Part shown: positions 34,220-41,434 of the stretch, in pieces
Layout of the letters: each line of letters starts with the position of its first letter
Numbering within the stretch: position 1 is the first letter of the stretch
Origin: Heliobacterium mobile
GTDB taxonomy: Bacteria; Bacillota; Desulfitobacteriia; Heliobacteriales; Heliobacteriaceae
Assembly (NCBI RefSeq): GCF_009720735.1
Contig: NZ_WNKU01000001.1
Location: forward strand, 372,001 to 436,000
DNA length: 64,000 nucleotides
Direction: 5' to 3'
Translations under genes and position numbers: made by a program
Notes under the pieces: generated by a model
Database searches by the model: none
What the model was told of the DNA's origin: nothing
The model's input: the letters and a program-made list of their open reading frames with translations, nothing else

Positions 34220-34471
34220 ATGCAAACAAAGACATTAGAAAACGGTCAAGTCCTCCAGTGCGTAGTTATTGGTGGAGCGGAAATCTGGACGCCTGTACCA
34301 CCGGATGAGTCACAAATCCCTCAGATGGCCGAGCAACCCACCGAAAACACACGCATCGCCGACCTCGAATTGGCCCTGGCCGACCAAACTGCAAAAAATG
34401 AAACGATCCAGGCTCGTTTAACCGACCTGGAGCTTTCGTTTGCCGATTTAGTGACGAAAGGAGGTGTGTAA
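34220..34471 (+). CDS. Small tail-region protein, coiled coil (XkdW-like position)
   Basis: 83 residues with a beta-rich start (VLQCVVIGGAEIWTPV) and a C-terminal heptad helix (RIADLELALADQTAKNETIQ-type). It sits after the fibre, as XkdW/XkdX do, and may cap the fibre or help its folding. Confidence 0.6.
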   Translation: MQTKTLENGQVLQCVVIGGAEIWTPVPPDESQIPQMAEQPTENTRIADLELALADQTAKNETIQARLTDLELSFADLVTKGGV

Positions 34472-34472
34472 G

Positions 34473-34679
34473 ATGGCCTATCCGACTTACACAGTACGGG
34501 TGATTGCCCGGGCGATTATTACCAAGACGGAAGCAGTGGAGGGAACTCCTGACGAGTTTGTCTTAACTTACCCGGAAGCAGAGCGTCAGCGGATCTTAGA
34601 TGAAGTCTATAAACAACGTCCTGATCTGAAGCCAGTCTCAACTGAACCGAGTGAAACAGCAAATACTCCGCCCATTTAA
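34473..34679 (+). CDS. Small tail-region protein, 68 aa (XkdX position)
   Basis: ATG 34473 follows AAAGGAGGTGTG. A short conserved-looking strand-helix segment (YTVRVIARAIITKTEAV) and a disordered Ser/Thr/Pro tail. No firm family. The gene ends just before a terminator. Confidence 0.6.
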   Translation: MAYPTYTVRVIARAIITKTEAVEGTPDEFVLTYPEAERQRILDEVYKQRPDLKPVSTEPSETANTPPI

Positions 34680-34705
34680 AAGCCGCCTAGTTTTAAGGCG
34701 GCTTT
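34678..34705 (+). terminator. Hairpin before lysis genes
   Basis: AAAGCCGCC pairs with GGCGGCTTT across a TAGTTTTAA loop. The following sequence ACTATTAC lacks a full T-run, so it may only reduce readthrough into the lysis genes. Confidence 0.6.
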
Positions 34706-34729
34706 ACTATTACAAAGTGAGGTGAAAAC

Positions 34730-35281
34730 GTGGACCGCGAGAGTAACATCTTATTAAGCGTACTGGATGCGCTTCACAAATCGTTCGTTACCGTAAACCC
34801 TTTTTTAGCCGCGATTGTTTCAACGTTCTGCTGGCTCGTTGCCCCAGAGGAATCGCTTTTGTTACTGTCTCTCAGCCTTTTGACAATCGTCGTCGCCGAC
34901 TTTGGTACAAAGATATGGGCGCTGGCCAACACAAACGGAGGGCTGCGCTCAGCTGTTCAACAGAACGTCATCACGTCGATCGGAATGAGAAAAGGTGTAA
35001 ATAAGCTTATCGCTTATCTTCTGGTTCTGGTCCTGAGCTCTCTGTTCGTTCGGGCTAACTACCAGGTCGGGATTGAATGGATAAAAAGCAGTGTCCAGCT
35101 GTCGTTTATCGTGGCCGTGGTATTCCTTTGGCTTATCGAAATTAAAAGTGTCGTTGAGAACCTGATTGATGGCGGGGTCACCAGTATGACTCCGCTATTG
35201 CATTTAATTCAGCGGAAGAAAGCTGAGATCGGTGAGAAGATTCTCGGGAGTAAAGAAACGGGGGAAAAGAAAGATGCCTAA
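34730..35281 (+). CDS. Phage holin (toxin secretion/lysis holin family)
   Basis: 183 residues, GTG start with GTGAGGTG upstream. Four hydrophobic segments (~25-55, ~88-105, ~120-145) and a GVNKLIAYLLVLVL element match the phage_holin_4 family. The C-terminus is highly charged and cytoplasmic. It should open the membrane for the endolysin. Its stop overlaps the amidase start. Confidence 0.85.
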   Translation: MDRESNILLSVLDALHKSFVTVNPFLAAIVSTFCWLVAPEESLLLLSLSLLTIVVADFGTKIWALANTNGGLRSAVQQNVITSIGMRKGVNKLIAYLLVLVLSSLFVRANYQVGIEWIKSSVQLSFIVAVVFLWLIEIKSVVENLIDGGVTSMTPLLHLIQRKKAEIGEKILGSKETGEKKDA

Positions 35282-36011
35282 AGTCGGACAAGATTATGGC
35301 CACGGTGGAAAAGACTCGGGAGCACTCGGTCCAAACAAAACGAAAGAGTCTGATGTTGTTTTAGCCATTGGTCAGAAGGCGGCTGAGTATCTACGAAGCG
35401 TCGATATTGAAGTGGTTGAAACCAGGACAGATGACAGCACGGTCAGCTTGGATGACCGGTGCAAGATTGCTAACGCTGCCGGATGCGATCTTTTTGTTAG
35501 CTATCATGGTAATAGCGACATCACTGGCCGTGCCTTTGGCTCTGAAACTTATTGCCTCCAAAAAGGCGGGAGGGGAGAGCAATTGGCTGCCGCCATCCAA
35601 AAGCGACTCACGGAGGCATTGGGTACCGCTGACAGAGGCGTTAAGGAAGCCAATTTCTATGTGTTACGTTACACACAGATGCCGGCCGCCCTTGTGGAGA
35701 TCGCTTTCATCTCCAATCCGGATGAAGAGGCCATTCTAACGAACGAAGAAAAACAGAACATAGCTGCATTGGCCATCGCTCGAGGGATTGCAGAACAGTT
35801 CGGGAAAGAGATACCTGATCCTGTTCCTCCAGCGCCGGAACCTGAGCCTGAACCGGCAAAACCCGAGCCCACAGCCTTCGAAAAGGAACAGGCAGCCGCC
35901 ATCGAGTGGTGCAAGAAAAATGGCTACATCAAGAACTTCGACAACAAAGAGCCCATCACTCGGGAGTACCTGGCGGTTATCCTCCACCGAATTCACGGAC
36001 CGAAAGGATGA
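35274..36011 (+). CDS. N-acetylmuramoyl-L-alanine amidase endolysin
   Basis: 245 residues from ATG 35274 in the holin overlap. An Amidase_3 domain (1-~180) shows its zinc ligands in DYGHGGKDSG (His), SYHGN (His) and catalytic Glu in LVEIAFISN. A Pro/Glu-rich linker (PAPEPEPEPAKPEP) follows, then a short SLH-like wall-binding helix pair (AAIEWCKKNGYIKNFD ... ITREYLAVILHRIH). It cuts the peptide off the glycan at lysis; no signal peptide, so it needs a holin. Confidence 0.93.
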   Translation: MPKVGQDYGHGGKDSGALGPNKTKESDVVLAIGQKAAEYLRSVDIEVVETRTDDSTVSLDDRCKIANAAGCDLFVSYHGNSDITGRAFGSETYCLQKGGRGEQLAAAIQKRLTEALGTADRGVKEANFYVLRYTQMPAALVEIAFISNPDEEAILTNEEKQNIAALAIARGIAEQFGKEIPDPVPPAPEPEPEPAKPEPTAFEKEQAAAIEWCKKNGYIKNFDNKEPITREYLAVILHRIHGPKG

Positions 36012-36016
36012 TTGGC

Positions 36017-36505
36017 ATGAACACAGCCATGGTAAAAAATCCGCTGTTCATTAGCGCCCTGGCAGCTTTCGTCTATTCACTGCTGGCTAAGTCCGGCGTG
36101 ATTGTGAATGAAAACATGTACCACCTGGCAGTGGATACACTGTGTGCGTTTATCCTCGGCTATGGGGTATACTCTTCCGTAGTGGTCCAGGGGGACACTT
36201 GGTTAGACAAGATTAAAAATAATCCCAAACTGCTGCTCGCTCTTGGCGCTCTCTTGTATTGGGGAGCGTCTTTGTTTGGGGTGCAGTTGGATCCGACGTT
36301 GTATCGGGATTTCTTGAACTTAATGTCTATCGCTTTGTTGGGTACTGGTGTGATGACCAATTGGGATCAATGGCAAGTAGGTAAGCCTGAGTTTAGTCCG
36401 GAGCAGTTTATACCGATCGTTGATAAGCCGGTTGTAAAAGCGGAAGAGAAGGAACCGGCTACATTTGCACAGGCTGGGGCGCCTTCGGATACGCCGCCGA
36501 TTTAA
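36017..36505 (+). CDS. Second holin-like membrane protein, internally duplicated
   Basis: 162 residues with two similar halves (YSLLAKSGVIV ... LGYGVYS and YWGASLFGVQL ... LLGTGVMTN), each with two hydrophobic segments. This is like two fused small phage_holin_1 (SPP1-type) subunits. The C-terminus is Pro/Glu-rich and cytoplasmic. It follows the amidase directly and may be the effective holin or an antiholin. Confidence 0.75.
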   Translation: MNTAMVKNPLFISALAAFVYSLLAKSGVIVNENMYHLAVDTLCAFILGYGVYSSVVVQGDTWLDKIKNNPKLLLALGALLYWGASLFGVQLDPTLYRDFLNLMSIALLGTGVMTNWDQWQVGKPEFSPEQFIPIVDKPVVKAEEKEPATFAQAGAPSDTPPI

Positions 36506-36522
36506 TACCGTGTTAAATTGAG

Positions 36523-36559
36523 AAGCCCCGATCTCCTATTCTGGAAGTCGGGGCTTTTT
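36523..36559 (+). terminator. Late operon terminator
   Basis: AAGCCCCGA pairs with TCGGGGCTT, followed by TTTTTGTATTT: a strong Rho-independent terminator ending the late/lysis operon. Confidence 0.88.
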
Positions 36560-36819
36560 GTATTTGACCTTAGACGTAACGATCCAACTAGACATTAGTG
36601 CTGAAAATTCAAGTGGACCTCTGGTAGGACCTTAGCTAGTCAGGATTAAATGAATGCTACTATCCAGCCGAATGGTGTCGCGTAGTCACAAGGGATGAAG
36701 GAGAGACGGTCATGGCGAAAGAAACCTGTAAAGGAAGTGTCGATGAGAAATCCGCGTATGTAAACAAAACCTGATACTGGACGAGACAGAGAGTCCGGTC
36801 GACAGAATAATTTCTTTTA
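36560..36819. other. Non-coding stretch with a 20-aa frame
   Basis: 260 bp without a clear gene. An ATG at 36712 with AAGGAGAGACGGTC upstream gives a good ribosome site but only 20 codons (MAKETCKGSVDEKSAY ...), stopping at 36774, which looks like the first residues of a decayed gene. ACTGGAC and GTCCGGT (36776-36799) form an imperfect hairpin. Confidence 0.4.
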
Positions 36820-36849
36820 TTGAGAGGATATCAAAGAATTACATAGAAT
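36820..36849 (+). promoter_or_regulatory. Sigma-A type promoter for cargo gene
   Basis: -35 TTGAGA (36820-36825), 18-bp spacer, -10 TAGAAT (36844-36849). It lies ~70 bp before the 77-aa gene. Confidence 0.55.
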
Positions 36850-36921
36850 GGTTATATCGCCTGGAAAAAAGCTCAGATTATACTTTTTGGATGAAGTAAT
36901 ATTTTTGAAGGAGGTGTAACA

Positions 36922-37155
36922 ATGTCTGACTTAATGAAAGTGGAACTTACTTTTTATAGCAAAGATCCAAATACGCCAAACAGCATCGTGCAAATAGTTG
37001 AAATTGAGAAAGACACTTTTGGGTCGCTAATGAGAAGAATTGATACACAGATGAGAAGTAAACGTCCTATTACAATCGAAGATGGTAACGGCAATATCGT
37101 TACCATAGTAGATTCAGGTGTCTATTCTAGCGTCTCAACTAGAAAACTTGTATAG
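36922..37155 (+). CDS. Cargo protein of unknown function, 77 aa
   Basis: Excellent ribosome site AAGGAGGTG before ATG 36922. The protein is beta-rich, alternating charged and hydrophobic residues (VELTFYSKD, IVQIVEIEKD, RPITIEDGNGNIVTIV) with one short helix, ubiquitin-like in rhythm but without a recognised family. It is A/T-rich and is its own transcription unit (promoter at 36820, terminator at ~37206), a typical prophage cargo gene active in the lysogen. Confidence 0.7.
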   Translation: MSDLMKVELTFYSKDPNTPNSIVQIVEIEKDTFGSLMRRIDTQMRSKRPITIEDGNGNIVTIVDSGVYSSVSTRKLV

Positions 37156-37205
37156 CCAACGAAAAACTATTTAGTTAAAAACAAGCCTACGATAATAAGA
37201 AAATT

Positions 37206-37247
37206 GACCTTGCCCGGAGCAAATCTCCAGCGGGGTCTTTTTTGGTT
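37206..37247 (+). terminator. Terminator of the 77-aa cargo gene
   Basis: GACC-TTG-CCCGGAG and CTCC-AG-CGGGGTC form a stem with a small internal loop, followed by TTTTTT. Confidence 0.75.
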
Positions 37248-37443
37248 TGCACGGTATCTACAAAACTCATTGAATGTCACGGGTTTTTACCTTAACTGAT
37301 TACGCAGTCTGGGAAAGAATGTTTAACCAGGGGACTAATCTTTGAATTTTAAATAAAAGGAGAACATTTTCCTTCCTGTACGTTAAATTAAAAAGAAGTA
37401 ATTTCGACCTTAGAAACCAGTGGAGAAAGGATATTGGACCATT

Positions 37444-38967
37444 ATGAACTCATTCGATAACATAAACCGCACAATCACAGCTAACGGAAGTACGGAAAAA
37501 GGAAAAAATATATACTCACTTAGCCTTATTCCTCTTGTGGCTGAAGCCTTCGGTACCTGTTCGGAGGTTTACAAAACTATTGATGATATTTACCAACGAG
37601 ATAAATTCCGTTATTACCGTCTTGCAAGAGAATCGATATGGTATGATAACGATATTGTTACTTCATCCCCATTAGAAATTGAACTTTACAATAAAAAGGC
37701 GTTAGGAATTCTTTTGTCAGAGGAACAGAAGGAAATTCTATATATTATCAAACATGGATGGAAACGTATTTATTACCGGGTTAAAGATCAAAATATCCTT
37801 GATATGAAGAGCATCGATAATATTTTGGGTAAGTCCTATAACAGAGATGATACTAAAAGTGGTGCAATTATAATTGCATTGTTTTTAGCCCACATATTGA
37901 ACCGGGAAATAAATTGGGATGATATAGGTCTTAAAATGTTTTATGCTAATGCTCTTCGTCGCTTAATGCACTCGTATGGACATATGAGAATAAATTATCA
38001 AGCGGCTCAATCAGCAGATAAAGAGAGAGCACAAAAACTTAGGGAAACAATAAAGGCTCGTGCTAAGATAACAAGATGGAATTACTATCATTTCTCCCGC
38101 CCGAAAGATAAAAACGCACTTAATTGGAACGACGCATACGGACTTCTGTTAGAATTAGCTCACGTTTCTGATTCTGTAGTTGAAAGCAACCAACTTTCTT
38201 TGGAAGAAATAGATAGCATATTATACACATACCTTAATGTCTTCGGTGAGTCAAATGAAAACGAAGCAGAGCAATTTTTATTTGGGGGATATTTAGTATA
38301 CGCACTTTTAAAAGCATATAAACGCGTAAAGGAAACATACTGGGGTAATAACCAGGAAACCCTGTACCTCGAAATGGAAAACCTCGAAAAGCAACTGAAG
38401 AACACGGAAGCGGAAAGACAACGCCTTGAAGATATACTGAAGACTTATGAAGATAAAATAGACAAATTAAATAAAAAAGTCGAAAGCGAATACCGCCGAG
38501 CTGCCGGAGAAGTTCAGGATCAACTGCGTGCCCTCGAAAAGGAGAACGAAAAACTAAGAGCTGAAAGAGAACTCGACAAACAAGAGCTTCAATCTCTTCG
38601 GGAACTCTTCTTTAATTTGGACAAGCCAATTGAAATTACCGAAGAAGAGGGCCTTATTGACCTTTCCACCATTAACGGTGTCATTATCGGCGGTCATGAC
38701 CGGTGGAGAGTTAAGATGAAAGAAAAGCTCCCACGCTGGAAATTCTTTGGCCCCGAGCAATACAACGTTGATCTAGGTATAGCTAACGCCGATATCGTAT
38801 TCTTTTTTACCGGATACCTCAGTCATACCATGTACATCCCCGCAATCACCGAAGCGAGAAAATACCGTGTCCCTGTCTCGTACCTTCGCAGCGTTAACGA
38901 AGAAAACGCTCTCCAAGAAGTCAAGCACGGTTGCAGGTCAGTTACGGCATCAAATGTTCGAAGATAA
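37444..38967 (+). CDS. Coiled-coil protein with C-terminal DUF2325-like domain
   Basis: 507 residues from ATG 37444 (AAAGGA ~12 nt upstream); GTG 37420 in frame is an alternative. Residues ~1-290 are helical and without a known family. Residues ~300-395 form a Glu/Lys coiled coil. The last ~110 residues match the DUF2325 pattern (GVIIGGHDRWRVKMKEKLP, then ANADIVFFFTGYLSHTMYIP and a final strand), a small Rossmann-like fold of unknown role. It lies in the cargo region next to the attachment site, a common place for phage-defence or superinfection-exclusion genes. A/T-rich and probably acquired separately. Confidence 0.75.
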   Translation: MNSFDNINRTITANGSTEKGKNIYSLSLIPLVAEAFGTCSEVYKTIDDIYQRDKFRYYRLARESIWYDNDIVTSSPLEIELYNKKALGILLSEEQKEILYIIKHGWKRIYYRVKDQNILDMKSIDNILGKSYNRDDTKSGAIIIALFLAHILNREINWDDIGLKMFYANALRRLMHSYGHMRINYQAAQSADKERAQKLRETIKARAKITRWNYYHFSRPKDKNALNWNDAYGLLLELAHVSDSVVESNQLSLEEIDSILYTYLNVFGESNENEAEQFLFGGYLVYALLKAYKRVKETYWGNNQETLYLEMENLEKQLKNTEAERQRLEDILKTYEDKIDKLNKKVESEYRRAAGEVQDQLRALEKENEKLRAERELDKQELQSLRELFFNLDKPIEITEEEGLIDLSTINGVIIGGHDRWRVKMKEKLPRWKFFGPEQYNVDLGIANADIVFFFTGYLSHTMYIPAITEARKYRVPVSYLRSVNEENALQEVKHGCRSVTASNVRR

Positions 38968-39065
38968 TCATGATTGCTCATAGAAGCTACTGTTCTGTAA
39001 TTAACGAATTCAAAAAACTGTCAAATTATGTGCAAGAAATCTACCTCTAGAACGTTTTCGTAACT

Positions 39066-39108
39066 AACTAAGCCCCGGTTCTCATTATTTGGGAACTGAG
39101 GCTTAGTT
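39066..39108. terminator. Bidirectional terminator at prophage right end
   Basis: AACTAAGCC pairs with GGCTTAGTT, and GTTCTC with GGGAAC inside it. It lies between the DUF2325 gene (+) and the regulator gene (-) converging on it. Confidence 0.75.
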
Positions 39109-39189
39109 ATTGTTGTCCAGAATTTAGAAATTTTGGTCTTGAAAAAAGGAATCTTATGGTATCCGTCGAACGAATAAAATCGAATCCAG

Positions 39190-39534
39190 CTATTCGTTCC
39201 ATTCTTTTAATGAAGTAATTATTTCTAGGAAACGTGACAGGGGTTTATGAATATTCTTTTCCCATAAGCGGACAGTCCTTATGTCAACCCCGACAAGCTT
39301 AGCGAATTCTGCCAATGTACACTCATTCATGAGTCGAATCTTTTTAATCCTCTGTCCGAGCGTATCTTCCGGAAGAAGGTCGTAACACCCTAAATACCAA
39401 GCAGATAGGCCAAGTGGTTTAGCGAGTAGTTTGAGAATCCGCAATTCGGGCTTATGTCGGTCGTTTTCAATACTACCTATCGTAGCTTTGTTTACACCAG
39501 AGGCTTCAGATAACTCCTGTGCCGTAAGATTCAT
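39190..39534 (-). CDS. Tandem HTH regulator (XRE type) next to attR
   Basis: 114 residues from ATG 39534. Two XRE-like DNA-binding helix sets: residues ~5-42 (LTAQELSEASGVNKATIGSI) and ~60-105 (RIKKIRLMNECTLAEFAKLV). The first domain lacks its first helix if translation starts at this ATG; the frame stays open upstream (RLFQARKE would complete helix 1) with no standard start for over 40 codons, to the attachment site. A 9-bp inverted repeat (GAACGAATA/TATTCGTTC, 39168-39199) covers its 3' end. It may be a lysogeny regulator or an orphan one. Confidence 0.7.
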   Translation of the reverse strand: MNLTAQELSEASGVNKATIGSIENDRHKPELRILKLLAKPLGLSAWYLGCYDLLPEDTLGQRIKKIRLMNECTLAEFAKLVGVDIRTVRLWEKNIHKPLSRFLEIITSLKEWNE

Positions 39535-39639
39535 TTCTTTTCGGGCTTGAAAAAGCCGTGCACCCGGTGTGGACTTACCCTCAGGTTGGGTACCTCTATG
39601 GCGGTTGGTAGAGAAGTGGGATGTCCGATTTATCGTGAT

Positions 39640-39690
39640 ATCTCCTGGGTTATTCTCTACACGCGTGTCCGTGCGGATTTTTTGGAGATG
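39640..39690. other. attR region: prophage/yifB junction
   Basis: YifB similarity starts abruptly at CPCGFFGD (TGT at 39666). The bases before it, though in frame, do not encode the usual residues before CPCG in this family. The crossover core must therefore lie within or next to this segment. attL is outside the window, so the core cannot be fixed. Confidence 0.65.
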
Positions 39691-40118
39691 AGGAGAAAGA
39701 ATGCAACTGCTCCCCTTTAGCCATTGAACGCTATCGTAACCGCATCTCCGGCCCCCTCTGGGACCGGATGGATTTGCAGGTCATGGTCTACCGACCAAAA
39801 TATGAACAGTTGCGAAACTCTTCCTTAGAGAAAGAAGAATCGTCGGAGACAGTGAGAGAACGGGTAATCGCTGCTCGGGAACGGCAGTTGAGACGTAGTC
39901 CTTGGTGCAACGCCCATTTAGATGCAGAGATGATGAAGCAGGTTTGCCATATTTCAGACAAGGCGGAATCGCTTTTAGAGCAAGCTTATCGCCGATTGAA
40001 CTTAAGCGGCCGGGGACTCCACCGGACCCTAAAAGTGGCCCGGACGATTGCCGATTTGCATGGTTCAGAACAAATTTCAGAAACCCATATTGCGGAAGCA
40101 TTGCAGTACCGGTTGTGA
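39666..40118 (+). pseudogene. yifB: 3' part of yifB/comM, split by the prophage
   Basis: About 150 codons in frame from CPCG to the natural stop. They include the CxC...C zinc/cysteine cluster (CPCGFFGDEEKECNC), the AAA+ sensor element RYRNRISGPLWDRMDLQV and the Mg-chelatase C-terminal domain (RAYRRLNLSGRGLHRTLKVA as RRLNLSGRGLHRTLKVART). Full YifB/ComM is ~510 aa; the N-terminal AAA+ part must lie left of the prophage. ComM is a hexameric branch-migration helicase in natural transformation of Gram-negatives; the Firmicutes protein is less well known. It lies just before dprA, another DNA-uptake gene. Phage excision would restore it. Confidence 0.9.
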
Positions 40119-40146
40119 AAAGCTATACATACCAGGGATTGAATCC

Positions 40147-40176
40147 TTGACAACAGGGTTCATTACCCGTTAATGT
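40147..40176 (+). promoter_or_regulatory. Sigma-A promoter of dprA
   Basis: -35 TTGACA (40147-40152), 18-bp spacer, -10 TAATGT (40171-40176), ~67 bp before the dprA start. It allows dprA expression although yifB is split. Confidence 0.65.
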
Positions 40177-40243
40177 TAGAATCAATCTATGGCATGAATA
40201 TCCAAACTTCCCGGTGGGGTTTTAATAACCCGGAGGGATAATC

Positions 40244-41344
40244 ATGGCATCGAATACACTTCGAGAACGAGAATGCTGGGTGGCCCTTTCGGCCTTACCC
40301 GGAATCGGAGCCCGGCGGTTTTATATGCTGCTCGATCATTTTGGTACGGCCCAAGGGGCTTGGAACGCCAGTGATCAAGACTGGGATGGTGTAGCCGGGC
40401 TCAGCCGTAACGGCTGGCTACGCACGCTGCTGGCCCGGAGAAAGGGCAAACCCGAAGATCTGCTCAAACGAATTTCTCAGGGCAGCATTCAGGCCCTGAC
40501 CCTTTTGGATGAAAACTATCCATCCCTATTGCGAAACGTGCCTGACCCACCGCCTGTGCTTTTTGTCAGAGGAAAACTGTTGCCGGAAGATCAGAAGGCT
40601 ATCGCGATTGTAGGAACGCGCAACGCCTCCGCCTATGGGGCGAAAGTCTGCTCTCAATTGAGCCGGGATTTGGCGCGACGGGGCATTACTGTCGTCAGTG
40701 GCTTGGCCCGGGGTATCGACGGCATCGCCCATCGACAAGCACTAGAGAGCGGTGGACGGACTATTGCCGTTCTGGCCAGCGGCGTTGACATCATCTACCC
40801 GCCGGAACATCACCGTTTGGCGGAGCAGATCGTGGAACGGGGTGCTCTTGTCAGCGAATACCCTCCCGGTAAACCGCCAGAGCCGGGGCAATTTCCCGCC
40901 CGCAACCGGATCATATCAGGGTTGACAACTGGTGTGATCGTCGTCGAAGCGGGCGAGAAGTCCGGGGCGCTGATTACGGCGGATCAGGCCCTAGAACAGG
41001 GGCGGGAAGTTTTTGCTGTCCCCGGTCCGATTACACAGAGACAGAGCGCAGGTCCCCATCGGCTTATCCAGCAAGGGGCCAAGTTGATTGTATCCATTGA
41101 TGATGTGTTAAATGAGGTTCCAGAGCAGCTTTCCCTGCCGATAGGCGATATGGACGAAGAAAGGACTCCCGTGACTTCGCCCGAAGAACGCATCTTTTTT
41201 CAACTCGATTGGGAACCCAAGAGCGTCGATCAATTGGTCGAACAGACAGGCTTGACCGGTTCGGAAGTCGCTTCCGTGCTGACCTTGTTAGAACTCAAAG
41301 GAATGGCCAAGGCGGTTCCAGGCGGTCGATTTGTCGCTGTATAA
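40244..41344 (+). CDS. dprA: DNA processing protein DprA
   Basis: 366 residues with the full DprA/Smf layout: N-terminal HhH/SAM-like (~10-75), Rossmann core with GTRNASAYG (~125), SGLARGIDGIAHR, SGVDIIYPPEH and FPARNRIISGL, and a C-terminal winged helix (SVDQLVEQTGLTGSEVASVL). DprA loads RecA on incoming single-stranded DNA in transformation. Ribosome site CCCGGAGGG before ATG. It is intact next to the disrupted yifB. Confidence 0.96.
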   Translation: MASNTLRERECWVALSALPGIGARRFYMLLDHFGTAQGAWNASDQDWDGVAGLSRNGWLRTLLARRKGKPEDLLKRISQGSIQALTLLDENYPSLLRNVPDPPPVLFVRGKLLPEDQKAIAIVGTRNASAYGAKVCSQLSRDLARRGITVVSGLARGIDGIAHRQALESGGRTIAVLASGVDIIYPPEHHRLAEQIVERGALVSEYPPGKPPEPGQFPARNRIISGLTTGVIVVEAGEKSGALITADQALEQGREVFAVPGPITQRQSAGPHRLIQQGAKLIVSIDDVLNEVPEQLSLPIGDMDEERTPVTSPEERIFFQLDWEPKSVDQLVEQTGLTGSEVASVLTLLELKGMAKAVPGGRFVAV

Positions 41345-41434
41345 TAGAAGGGACTGTATTCACTGCAGCCGGGCAATAATAGCCGTTAGATTTCCTGTGC
41401 GGATTTCCTATAGAAGAGATTTGAGGTGACCTGG

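Larger units (their letters stand above)
1..39665. mobile_element. PBSX-type myovirus prophage, right-hand part
   Basis: A continuous run of phage genes (early, terminase, head, contractile tail, baseplate, fibre, lysis) in the order of the B. subtilis PBSX and skin elements. Its right boundary is where an in-frame yifB/comM coding sequence begins in mid-gene at about 39,666. The left end, the integrase and attL lie before base 1, so the element is larger than 39.6 kb. All structural genes are intact and in frame, including a tail-chaperone frameshift signal, so it could be a functional phage or a tailocin-like particle; terminase, portal and two holin candidates favour a phage. Confidence 0.93.

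Noticed and set aside
41390-41410. GTGCGGATTT shared with the attR region
   Set aside because: Ten bases only, in unrelated context; likely chance.
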